Part shown: in pieces, positions 4,194 to 9,637 of the stretch
How positions within the stretch are numbered: position 1 is the first letter of the stretch
Layout of the letters: each line of letters opens with the position of its first letter
Assembly (NCBI RefSeq): GCF_004138495.1
Contig: NZ_ML142854.1
Span: 564-10,200 of the forward strand
Direction of reading: 5' to 3'
From: Phytoactinopolyspora endophytica
GTDB lineage: Bacteria; Actinomycetota; Actinomycetes; Jiangellales; Jiangellaceae
Length of the DNA: 9,637 nucleotides
The notes under the pieces: generated by a model
Told to the model about the DNA's origin: nothing
What the model saw: the letters and a program-made list of their open reading frames with translations, nothing else
Database searches by the model: none
Translations under genes and position numbers: made by a program

Positions 4194-7157
4194 TCAGGCC
4201 GTAGCGCGGCGGCGAGTCAGAAACGCGACGTGTGCGCCACCGAACAGGAGTAGCGCTGCGACGATGACCATGAACGACGTCGCGCCCGACCCGGTGTCCG
4301 GGAGGTTGCCGTCCTTGTCGCCACCGGTGCCGTCGTCCGCTCCGGCGCCGTTGTCGGAGCCGCTCTCGGAACCATCAACAGTGCCATCGGCGCCGTCCGC
4401 ATCACCGGTGCCGTCGTCGGATCCATCGTCACTGCCGTTGGTGTCGCCGGTATCGGAGCCGCTGCCGTCGGGGTCGCCGGTGTCTCCACCATCGGACCCT
4501 TCCGCGTCGCCTCCGTCGTTGCCGTTGTCGGAACCGTTGTCGTCGCCGTCCTCAGCGCCGTCGTCAGTGCCGTCGTCAGAACCGTTCTCGTCGCCCCCGA
4601 TGTCGTCTCCGGCTTCCACGGTGAACTCCTCGGAGAGCTCGACATCACCGGAGGTGAGTGTGGCCGTGGCGGTGCCGACCGGAAAGTCGGTCGGAACGGT
4701 CCAGGCCAGCTCCGCCGCTCCGTCGTCGGCGACGGTTGTGGAGCCGATCTCGACCTCGCGGTCACCGGCGAGCGTGATCGCGAAGCTCACCGGGTCGAGC
4801 TCCGTGCCCGCTTCGAAGAAGTCAGCGAAGGCGGGGACACCGTCATCGGTAAGGGTCGCCGGAACGGACTCCGCCGACGCGACCCCGTCCTCTATCGTCA
4901 ATGACGCCTCACTGAGGTCCAACTCGGCGAACTCGACGTCGGGGTACTCGATCAACTCGCCACTGTCCAGGCTCTTGCTCACCACATCGGCGATGAGCAT
5001 CCCGGAATCCCCGTCGACGGCGATCCGCGGGTCGGTCAGAGTGAGCTCCAAGAGAGGACCGTCGCCGTAGTCGTGACCGGCGAAGTAGACCTCGCCCGAG
5101 AACTCCAGCTCGGCTGCCCCGGCGTCCACCCTGCCGTCGCCCTCCGCGAACCGGAACGTGCCGTCCTCATTGCGCGTCGCAGGCTCCCGGACCTCGATGG
5201 AACCGTGGGCGATGTTGCCCTCGATGTAGTTGCGGAACGAACCGCGGACACCCCAGTCAAGGGTGCCGTCGCCTGCGGTCGCACCGGGGTCGGCGCTCAC
5301 GACGACGGCGGCATCCGTGCCGGGGACCAGGTGCTCGCCGCGGAACGTCACCTCCTGGCCCTGCTTCACAGCCGACGGCGCAACGGTGAACGCCGGGTCC
5401 TCCCCAGGGTCTGGATCGGGATCCGGATCAGGGTCTGGATCCGGATCGGGATCGGGCTGGTCGTCGTCGAAGGTCACCGGGACGAAGACGTCCTGGCTGC
5501 GGTCGTCTCGATGGTCTTCCGGTGTGGCGTCGCCTGCCTGCGCGGAGTTGAAGCTCGCGACGTAGCACTGCACCTCGGTGCAGTCCTCACCGGAACCGGT
5601 CACGGTGCCGGCGACAGTGAACGTCCTGCTGAGGTGACCGTCGTCGTCGGTCTCCACGACTCCGTGCCCGAGCCAGCCGGTCGGCCAGCCGTACGTTTCG
5701 TGGGTCGCCGTGTTGGCGGTGATCGCGATGGAAATCCTGCGGTTGGGGGCGAAGCCGGTGCCGGTCACCGAGATCTCGTCGCCGACCGCAAGGTCTTCGC
5801 TGGGTTCCACGGTCAGCTCCGGCTCCGTGGGCTCCTCCTCGCCGGGATCCTCGTCCTGGGCCACCGTGACCGGCACGCTGATCTCGTGCTCCGGATTCGG
5901 TGCGGCTCCGCCCGCGGCGTAGGTGTAGACACCGTAGTTGCCGTCCACGTCGTCCTCACCGACGGTCAATGTCGCCTCGAACGTGCCCTCTGCGGTCAAC
6001 TCGGCGTGCTGCTCCCGGATCGTGCCCTGGTACTGCTCCGGGACCTCGTCAAGGGTGGCCTGGGTCATGGCCCAGCGCTGGTCGATGACCGTTCGGGCGT
6101 CCGATGGTGCGTCGTCCGAAGGCTCCCAGACATCGGCGAACTTGCCGAACACGACGTAGACGCCGGCCGGCAGGCCGACCGGGACCGGTGGCCGGGTGGA
6201 CGTGTTCGCTTCCGGGTCGAAGCCCGTGCCACGCACGACGATCTCATCGCCGTCGGACACCGCTGCGTCACCCAACGGTGTCTCGCCATCGGCGGCGAAG
6301 ACCTCGACCGCCGGCTGCCACGTGGGCTCTTCCGGCTCCTCGGGCTCTTCAGGTTCGCCGGGTTCTTCTGGTTCCTCCGGCTCCTCGGGCTCGCCGGGCT
6401 CCTCCGGCTCCTCGACGGGTTCGAGCGTCGCCGAGAAACTCAGCGGATCGAGTGCGACGTCGGGCATCTCGCCGGAATAGAAGGTGTCCCAGCCGATCGC
6501 CTCCATTGCGTCGGTCACGCCGACGGTCGGGGCATCGGTGACGCTGACCAGGCCGTCGTCGTCGGGTTCGAGGTCCGCGTCGCTGAGGTCGACGGTGCCG
6601 AACGCGAGATCCTCCGCCGTCTCCAGATCCGGCGGCTCGATGTTCGGATTTGCCCCCACGAACGGCCGGTACTCCGCGTCGACGACGAGCGTTCCGGTGT
6701 CGCCGTCCACCTCCAGCCGGACGTTGCTGAGCGTCAGTTCCAAGATGGGGCCGTCGCCATAGTCGTGGCCCCATGTGTAGACCTGACCGTCGAAGGCCAG
6801 ATCAGCCGTGCCCGACTCCGGGTCGACCGTTCCGGTGGCGCTCGGAAAGGTGAACGGCCCTTTGGCGTTGCCGGAGCCGTCTTGCCACTCGGCGCCGTCG
6901 CTGGTGACGATCTCGCCACCGGCGATAGGCCCGGCGATGTAGTTGCGGTAGGAGGTTCGTAGACCCCATTCGAGGCTTCCGTCGGACGCCGCCTGAGAGC
7001 TGGTGCCCGATTCGTCGACTCCGGTGGCCGCCCCGTCGTCGTCGGCGAACGCTCCCGCTGATGCCGCGGCGGTGAGCCCGCCGAAGCTCAACCCGGCCGA
7101 CAGTCCGGCCGCGGTGAAGCGTCGTAACAGCCGACGCCTGTTCTGGTGTGTTCTCAC
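4194..7157 (-). CDS. htaA: HtaA-domain heme-binding surface protein, two HtaA domains, LPDTG-anchored
   Basis: A 987-aa exported wall protein, likely to capture heme outside the cell and pass it to the HmuT lipoprotein. Layout: signal peptide 1-38 (arginine-rich start, cut after AFA); HtaA domain 1 about 62-243; acidic PEE/PGE spacer 249-278; Ig-like module 280-435; Ig/neocarzinostatin-like module 446-563 with Cys526 and Cys531; PD-dipeptide spacer 568-584; Ig-like strands 589-623; HtaA domain 2 about 632-795; Ig-like strands resuming 800-848; Asp/Gly/Ser-rich stalk 851-950; LPDTG 952-956, one membrane helix and an RRR tail. Both HtaA domains keep the RNYI tyrosine (73, 644) and a GHDYGDG histidine (131, 695), which resemble the Tyr/His heme ligands known in Corynebacterium HtaA. 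Domain 1 also has Tyr227 in WDTFYSGE, where domain 2 has Phe. The GTG start follows AGGGGAG at 8-nt spacing. The gene lies 72 bp after the LATTG-protein gene, with a hairpin between them, and is probably co-transcribed from the iron-box promoter. The symbol is by domain family; orthology to C. diphtheriae htaA is not shown. Confidence 0.9.
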   Translation of the reverse strand: MRTHQNRRRLLRRFTAAGLSAGLSFGGLTAAASAGAFADDDGAATGVDESGTSSQAASDGSLEWGLRTSYRNYIAGPIAGGEIVTSDGAEWQDGSGNAKGPFTFPSATGTVDPESGTADLAFDGQVYTWGHDYGDGPILELTLSNVRLEVDGDTGTLVVDAEYRPFVGANPNIEPPDLETAEDLAFGTVDLSDADLEPDDDGLVSVTDAPTVGVTDAMEAIGWDTFYSGEMPDVALDPLSFSATLEPVEEPEEPGEPEEPEEPEEPGEPEEPEEPEEPTWQPAVEVFAADGETPLGDAAVSDGDEIVVRGTGFDPEANTSTRPPVPVGLPAGVYVVFGKFADVWEPSDDAPSDARTVIDQRWAMTQATLDEVPEQYQGTIREQHAELTAEGTFEATLTVGEDDVDGNYGVYTYAAGGAAPNPEHEISVPVTVAQDEDPGEEEPTEPELTVEPSEDLAVGDEISVTGTGFAPNRRISIAITANTATHETYGWPTGWLGHGVVETDDDGHLSRTFTVAGTVTGSGEDCTEVQCYVASFNSAQAGDATPEDHRDDRSQDVFVPVTFDDDQPDPDPDPDPDPDPDPDPGEDPAFTVAPSAVKQGQEVTFRGEHLVPGTDAAVVVSADPGATAGDGTLDWGVRGSFRNYIEGNIAHGSIEVREPATRNEDGTFRFAEGDGRVDAGAAELEFSGEVYFAGHDYGDGPLLELTLTDPRIAVDGDSGMLIADVVSKSLDSGELIEYPDVEFAELDLSEASLTIEDGVASAESVPATLTDDGVPAFADFFEAGTELDPVSFAITLAGDREVEIGSTTVADDGAAELAWTVPTDFPVGTATATLTSGDVELSEEFTVEAGDDIGGDENGSDDGTDDGAEDGDDNGSDNGNDGGDAEGSDGGDTGDPDGSGSDTGDTNGSDDGSDDGTGDADGADGTVDGSESGSDNGAGADDGTGGDKDGNLPDTGSGATSFMVIVAALLLFGGAHVAFLTRRRATA
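4308..4607 (-). repeat. Low-complexity DNA encoding a 100-residue Asp/Gly/Ser stalk
   Basis: This degenerate repeat of GAC, GGC, TCC and AAC-type codons encodes residues 851-950 of the HtaA protein. The stretch is almost only Asp, Gly, Ser, Asn, Thr, Ala and Glu with one Lys. It would act as an extended, strongly acidic wall-spanning segment before the sorting signal. Confidence 0.75.
5406..5456 (-). repeat. Hexanucleotide-type repeat encoding a Pro-Asp linker
   Basis: GGATCC/GGATCG-like 6-bp units encode alternating Pro-Asp in residues 568-584 of the HtaA protein, between the second Ig-like module and the third. Such repeats can change in length in steps of two residues. Confidence 0.75.
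6324..6413 (-). repeat. 9-bp-type repeat encoding a Pro-Glu-Glu linker
   Basis: Repeated codons for PEE and PGE give a 30-residue acidic, proline-rich spacer (residues 249-278) between HtaA domain 1 and the first Ig-like module. Confidence 0.75.
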
Positions 7158-7182
7158 GTTCTCTTCTCCCCTGTAGATCCGG

Positions 7183-7232
7183 TGATCATCAACGGTTGAA
7201 CCCGCCGTGGCGCGGCCGGCGGTTGATGATCA
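7183..7232 (-). promoter_or_regulatory. Intercistronic hairpin spanning the stop codon of the LATTG-protein gene
   Basis: TGATCATCAAC (7183-7193) and GTTGATGATCA (7222-7232) form a perfect 11-bp stem. The minus-strand TGA stop of the upstream gene (7232-7230) is the first codon of the stem. Inside it a second GC stem (CCGCCG with CGGCGG) can form, which leaves a one-sided internal loop. No T-tract follows, and the Shine-Dalgarno of the next gene lies 11 nt after the stem. It could be a partial terminator, an RNA-processing or stability element, or a device that sets the expression ratio of the two surface proteins. Confidence 0.6.
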
Positions 7233-8192
7233 TGGGTGAGTGGACGGTCGACGACGGGCGACGACCAGTGCAGCGCCCGCGGCGAGCAACGCAGCGGCGC
7301 CGACCACGGCGGTCATGGCGGGTACTCCGGTTGTGGCGAGGTCGTCTGCACTGTCGACTTCACCGTCGGCGGTGCCGGAGGCGGCTCCGTCCGCTCCGTC
7401 GTCAGCGCCGTCCGGGCCGTCGCCTCCCGACGCTGCGCCGTCGTCGGAGCCAGAGCCGGCGTCGGATTCCGCGGCGTTGTCGGAGCCCGCGGCGTCGTCC
7501 GAGCCCTCGGCGTCGTTCGAGTCCCCGGCTTCAGCTCCGGCGTCACCCGAGCCGTCGCCGTCCGCCTCGTTCCCCCCGGACGTGTCGCCTCCGGAGCCCG
7601 CCGTCCCGAACGACACCGGAATGAGCACGTCGGCACTGCGGTCTCCGGTCCGTGTGTGATCCGCGCGAGTCCCGACGACGCAGCCGTCGGGTGCTGCCGA
7701 CTCGTCCAGGCAGTCGGTGAACTCGTCTTGTGCGGAGACCTGGAGCTGGACGCTGAACGAGCCTTCCCCGTCCACTTCGTCGAACGGCTGCGCCAGTCCC
7801 TCGCCGTAGGACGGGGGATTCGACGAGATCCACGCCGACGAGCCGCCGGCGCCTTCCATGTCCACGCCACCGAGACAGGGCGACGGCGCCTGGCCTGCGC
7901 CGTTGTTGACGCAGAGCACGACGTAGATGCCTTTGTCCAGGTCGAATCCGGACCCCTCGACCGTGATCGTCTCGCCGTCCTGGTTGAGGTCATCTGCCTT
8001 GGAGACGGTGACGGACTGTCCCTCCGGTCCGGTCGCCGACGCTGCCGATGCCGGTGTGGCCAGTGCCAGCGACCCGCCGGCGATCAGCGGGAGGCCGATC
8101 GCCGCGGTCAACAGGCGTCGATGTGGTGTGCGAATCCGGGCGTCCCGGCGTATTGCGCGGGTACGTGGGATCCGCGTCGTTCGTGTGGGCAT
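7230..8192 (-). CDS. Secreted Ig/neocarzinostatin-like protein with LATTG sorting signal
   Basis: A 320-aa exported protein, first gene of the minus-strand heme-locus unit. The signal peptide has a long arginine-rich n-region (1-27) and a hydrophobic core ending ATPASA (cut near residue 50). The one folded module, about 58-197, is Ig-like: VTVSKADDL, then ITVEGSGF, then GIYVVLC. It has two cysteine pairs, Cys94/Cys106 and Cys161/Cys171, and ends in DVLIPVSF. The arrangement recalls the neocarzinostatin fold and is close in style to the modules in the neighbouring HtaA protein. An acidic Asp/Gly/Ala/Ser stalk runs from about 198 to 284, then LATTG (285-289), a membrane helix and an RRR tail. 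LAxTG is the motif typical of class E sortases. It has no HtaA domain, so direct heme binding is not supported; a helper role in heme transfer or wall display is inferred from context. The ATG at 8192 has GAGG at 8202-8199 (6-nt spacing) and a further GGAGG touching the ATG. Confidence 0.8.
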   Translation of the reverse strand: MPTRTTRIPRTRAIRRDARIRTPHRRLLTAAIGLPLIAGGSLALATPASAASATGPEGQSVTVSKADDLNQDGETITVEGSGFDLDKGIYVVLCVNNGAGQAPSPCLGGVDMEGAGGSSAWISSNPPSYGEGLAQPFDEVDGEGSFSVQLQVSAQDEFTDCLDESAAPDGCVVGTRADHTRTGDRSADVLIPVSFGTAGSGGDTSGGNEADGDGSGDAGAEAGDSNDAEGSDDAAGSDNAAESDAGSGSDDGAASGGDGPDGADDGADGAASGTADGEVDSADDLATTGVPAMTAVVGAAALLAAGAALVVARRRPSTHP

Positions 8193-8236
8193 CCTCCACC
8201 TCGGCCTTTTCTGTATGAGATGTCAGCAAGGTACAT

Positions 8237-8255
8237 GAAGGTAAGCCTTGCCTGC
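8237..8255. promoter_or_regulatory. Second, weaker iron box (DtxR/IdeR-like)
   Basis: Compared with the consensus TTAGGTTAGSCTAACCTAA, the 19 bases starting GAAGGTAAGCCT match at 12 positions, including the AGGT, AGCCT and CCT blocks. It lies one base from the stronger box, with centres 20 bp apart (two helical turns), and covers the predicted -35 elements of both divergent promoters. Confidence 0.5.
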
Positions 8256-8256
8256 T

Positions 8257-8275
8257 TTCGGATAGGCTAGCCTTA
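8257..8275. promoter_or_regulatory. Iron box: DtxR/IdeR-type operator
   Basis: TTCGGATAGGCTAGCCTTA matches 15 of 19 positions of the consensus TTAGGTTAGGCTAACCTAA, and its core AGGCTAGCCT (8264-8273) is a perfect palindrome. It lies 24 bp upstream of the heme oxygenase start and overlaps its predicted -10. Iron-loaded DtxR/IdeR would repress the heme genes when iron is sufficient. Confidence 0.85.
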
Positions 8276-8299
8276 ATTCATCCAACTGAGGAGGGGCTC

Positions 8300-8968
8300 G
8301 TGACTACGATGACCACGGTGGACCGACCGTCGTTCTCCCAGCGGCTGCGTGAACGCAGCTGGAACCTGCACCGGCAAGCCGAGGGCGCCGGGTTCATGAA
8401 AGCGCTGATGGACGGCGAGATTGAGCGGTCCGGATATGCCCTGATGGTCACCCAGCACCTCTTCATCTACGACGCGCTCGAGGCCGTCTCATGTGATCTT
8501 CGCGACAACGAGATCGCCGGTCCGTTCATCACCGAGCGGCTATCCAGAGGCCCCAGCCTGCGAGCCGACCTCGACGCGCTGATCGGAACCGGCTGGCTTG
8601 AGCAGGTGACCCCGCTTCCGTCGACGCAGCGTTACGTGGCCCGGATCCGAGAGATGGCCGACTGGCCGGATGGTTTCGTCGCCCATCACTACACGCGTTA
8701 CCTGGGTGACCTCTCCGGTGGCCTGGCCATCGGCAAAGTGGTTGCCCGCGTCTACGGTCTCGACGGCGCCGGGGTGAGCTTCTACACCTTCGACCAGATC
8801 GACAAGCCCAAGGTCTTCAAGGACGAATACCGAGCCCGTCTCGACGCGGTGCCGTGGCAACCCGACGAGCAGGAACGGGTGATCGACGAGGTGCTCCGCG
8901 CGTACCGGCACAACACCGAGGTCTTCGCGGACCTCGAGCGTGAGGTCGGAATCGGCGCACGGCACTGA
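8300..8968 (+). CDS. hmuO: Heme oxygenase (biliverdin-producing), HmuO/HO-1 type
   Basis: A 222-aa cytoplasmic enzyme that opens heme with O2 and electrons to biliverdin, CO and free iron. The length is usual for bacterial HO-1-type enzymes. Residue 24 in RSWNLHRQAE is the proximal heme-ligand histidine (His20 in C. diphtheriae HmuO). HHYTRYLGDLSGG (129-141) is the distal-helix signature: Gly136 and Gly140 give the kinked helix over heme, and Asp137 is the residue that organises the catalytic water network. The C-terminal helices run to about residue 217, with no membrane anchor. GTG at 8300 has AGGAGG at 8289-8294 (5-nt spacing). ATG at 8309 is a possible alternative but lies too far from that site. 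It is the first gene of the plus-strand unit, only 13 nt ahead of hmuT, and lies directly behind the iron box, so iron limitation should induce it together with the import genes. Confidence 0.95.
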   Translation: MTTMTTVDRPSFSQRLRERSWNLHRQAEGAGFMKALMDGEIERSGYALMVTQHLFIYDALEAVSCDLRDNEIAGPFITERLSRGPSLRADLDALIGTGWLEQVTPLPSTQRYVARIREMADWPDGFVAHHYTRYLGDLSGGLAIGKVVARVYGLDGAGVSFYTFDQIDKPKVFKDEYRARLDAVPWQPDEQERVIDEVLRAYRHNTEVFADLEREVGIGARH

Positions 8969-8981
8969 CGGGGCGATCGAC

Positions 8982-9637
8982 GTGATTGATGGCCGTAACC
9001 TCGGGTCGCGGCGAGCGTCCGCGCTCCTCGCGTACCCCATTGTGCTCACGCTGCTCGTAGCCGGATGCGCGGACGCAGGCGAGACGTCTGCCGCGTCGGC
9101 TACCGGCGATGCCGCTGAGGCTGCAGCGGTCGACGCGTGTCCGGACCCGGTCGAGGGGTTCGCCGTGACCGTCGACGGCAACGGCGAACCCCTCGAGCCC
9201 ACCGACGGCGGACTCCTCGGCGACCCGGGCGGCGACCTCCCGGATCCGCATGCGCTGAGCGGACCTTCGACCGCGGAAATCGCCGACGAGAACATCTACC
9301 CGGTCGTCGACGATCCCGAACCGGCCCTGCCCGTCGTGGTCGAGTCGTGCGATGGCGAGACCGTCGAGATCAACGACACCAGCCGGATCCTCGCCGTCGA
9401 CCTGTACGGCACGCTCGCCGAGATCGTGTTCAGCGTCGGGATGGGGGACAACGTCATCGGACGGGACACCTCTACCGGTTTCCCGCAAGCGGAGGACCTC
9501 CCGTTGGTCACGCCCAGTGCACACGACCTCAACGCCGAGGCGATCCTGGAGCTCGACCCGACGGTGGTGCTGACCGACACCAGCATCGGCCCGCCCGAGG
9601 TGCAGCAGCAGCTCCGTGATGCCGGTGTGCCGGTGGT
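8982..9637 (+). CDS. hmuT: Heme ABC transporter substrate-binding lipoprotein HmuT (3' end off window)
   Basis: The first 218 codons of a periplasmic-binding-type lipoprotein; no stop occurs before the window edge. GTG at 8982, 13 nt after the heme oxygenase stop, has only a weak GGGG as ribosome site, which suggests translational coupling. A lipoprotein signal follows: hydrophobic segment, then LVAGC with Cys29 as the lipidated residue. A long exported lead (about 30-130) holds Cys53 and Cys123 (possible disulfide) and the PDPHALSGPSTAEIADE segment seen in actinobacterial HmuT-like proteins. The binding fold then begins: TSRILAVDLYGTLAEIVFSVGMGDNVIGRDTS, PLVTPSAHDLNAEAILELDPTVVLT. His181 in AHDLNAE is a candidate heme ligand, comparable to the histidine used by C. 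diphtheriae HmuT. It would accept heme from the HtaA protein and feed an HmuU permease and HmuV ATPase expected downstream. Confidence 0.88.
   Translation, partial: MIDGRNLGSRRASALLAYPIVLTLLVAGCADAGETSAASATGDAAEAAAVDACPDPVEGFAVTVDGNGEPLEPTDGGLLGDPGGDLPDPHALSGPSTAEIADENIYPVVDDPEPALPVVVESCDGETVEINDTSRILAVDLYGTLAEIVFSVGMGDNVIGRDTSTGFPQAEDLPLVTPSAHDLNAEAILELDPTVVLTDTSIGPPEVQQQLRDAGVPV
9151..9196. repeat. Perfect 16-bp inverted repeat inside hmuT
   Basis: TCGAGGGGTTCGCCGT (9151-9166) is the exact reverse complement of 9181-9196. The 14-nt loop contains a further palindrome, CCGTCGACGG (9169-9178). It encodes residues about 57-72 (VEGFAVTVDGNGEPLE) of the exported lead and would make a very stable mRNA hairpin or DNA cruciform. 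Confidence 0.85.

Larger units (their letters stand above)
8209..8285. promoter_or_regulatory. Predicted divergent promoters of the heme locus
   Basis: Plus strand: TTGCCT (8248-8253), 18-nt spacer, CTTAAT (8272-8277), giving a short leader that holds the AGGAGG of the heme oxygenase gene. Minus strand: TTACCT (8244-8239), 18-nt spacer, TCTCAT (8220-8215), giving an equally short leader to the ATG at 8192. Both are imperfect hexamers. They are supported mainly by how the two iron boxes cover them. Confidence 0.35.

Noticed and set aside
4096..5070. Plus-strand frame rich in Ser and Pro, opposite the HtaA stalk
   Set aside because: The Ser-Pro repeats are the complement of the Asp/Gly/Ser stalk codons. 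It starts inside the terminator hairpin and has no credible ribosome site.
5073..6962. Long plus-strand open frame (629 codons) opposite the HtaA gene
   Set aside because: It is a shadow frame caused by high GC and repetitive codons. It has no family-like motifs, is strongly Arg/Val/Gly biased, and the minus-strand frame has a signal peptide, known domains and a sorting signal.
1..9637. CRISPR array, tRNA, rRNA, insertion sequence or attachment site
   Set aside because: No regularly spaced direct repeats, cloverleaf-like structures, transposase motifs or flanking terminal repeats were seen on either strand.

Overview
The window is high-GC DNA with GTG starts, strong third-position G/C bias, sortase-anchored surface proteins and a DtxR/IdeR-type iron box. 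This points to an actinobacterium (Actinomycetota). The genus cannot be fixed from the sequence; a DUF222/HNH gene end and HtaA proteins are common in several actinobacterial families.

Left part (1-4193), accessory and housekeeping genes. The window opens in the last ~60 codons of a probable DUF222/HNH endonuclease gene (13E12-type), followed by about 265 bp with no gene. Next comes a divergent pair: an HxlR-family regulator (minus) and a DHA2-type MFS exporter (plus). Their 108 bp intergenic region carries a perfect inverted repeat, a classic regulator/efflux-pump arrangement. A YbhB/YbcL (PEBP) protein converges on the exporter. A DUF3500 protein runs away from it and ends at a strong 17-bp hairpin terminator.

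Right part (4194-9637), a heme-iron acquisition locus. Two divergent transcription units start from a 107 bp region holding two abutting DtxR/IdeR-like iron boxes. The minus-strand unit encodes a 320-aa secreted protein with an Ig/neocarzinostatin-like module and an LATTG sorting signal. It is followed by a 987-aa HtaA surface protein with two HtaA domains, Ig-like modules, three low-complexity spacers and an LPDTG sorting signal. The plus-strand unit encodes a heme oxygenase (HmuO) and a heme-binding lipoprotein (HmuT, cut by the window edge); permease and ATPase genes probably lie just beyond. The expected path is surface HtaA to HmuT to an ABC importer to cytoplasmic HmuO, which opens the ring and frees iron, all repressed when iron is plentiful.

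Most interesting: one HtaA domain appears inserted into a loop of an Ig-like domain; the paired surface proteins carry different sorting motifs and share neocarzinostatin-like modules; a perfect 16-bp inverted repeat lies inside the hmuT coding sequence; and a long hairpin bridges the stop codon between the two surface-protein genes.
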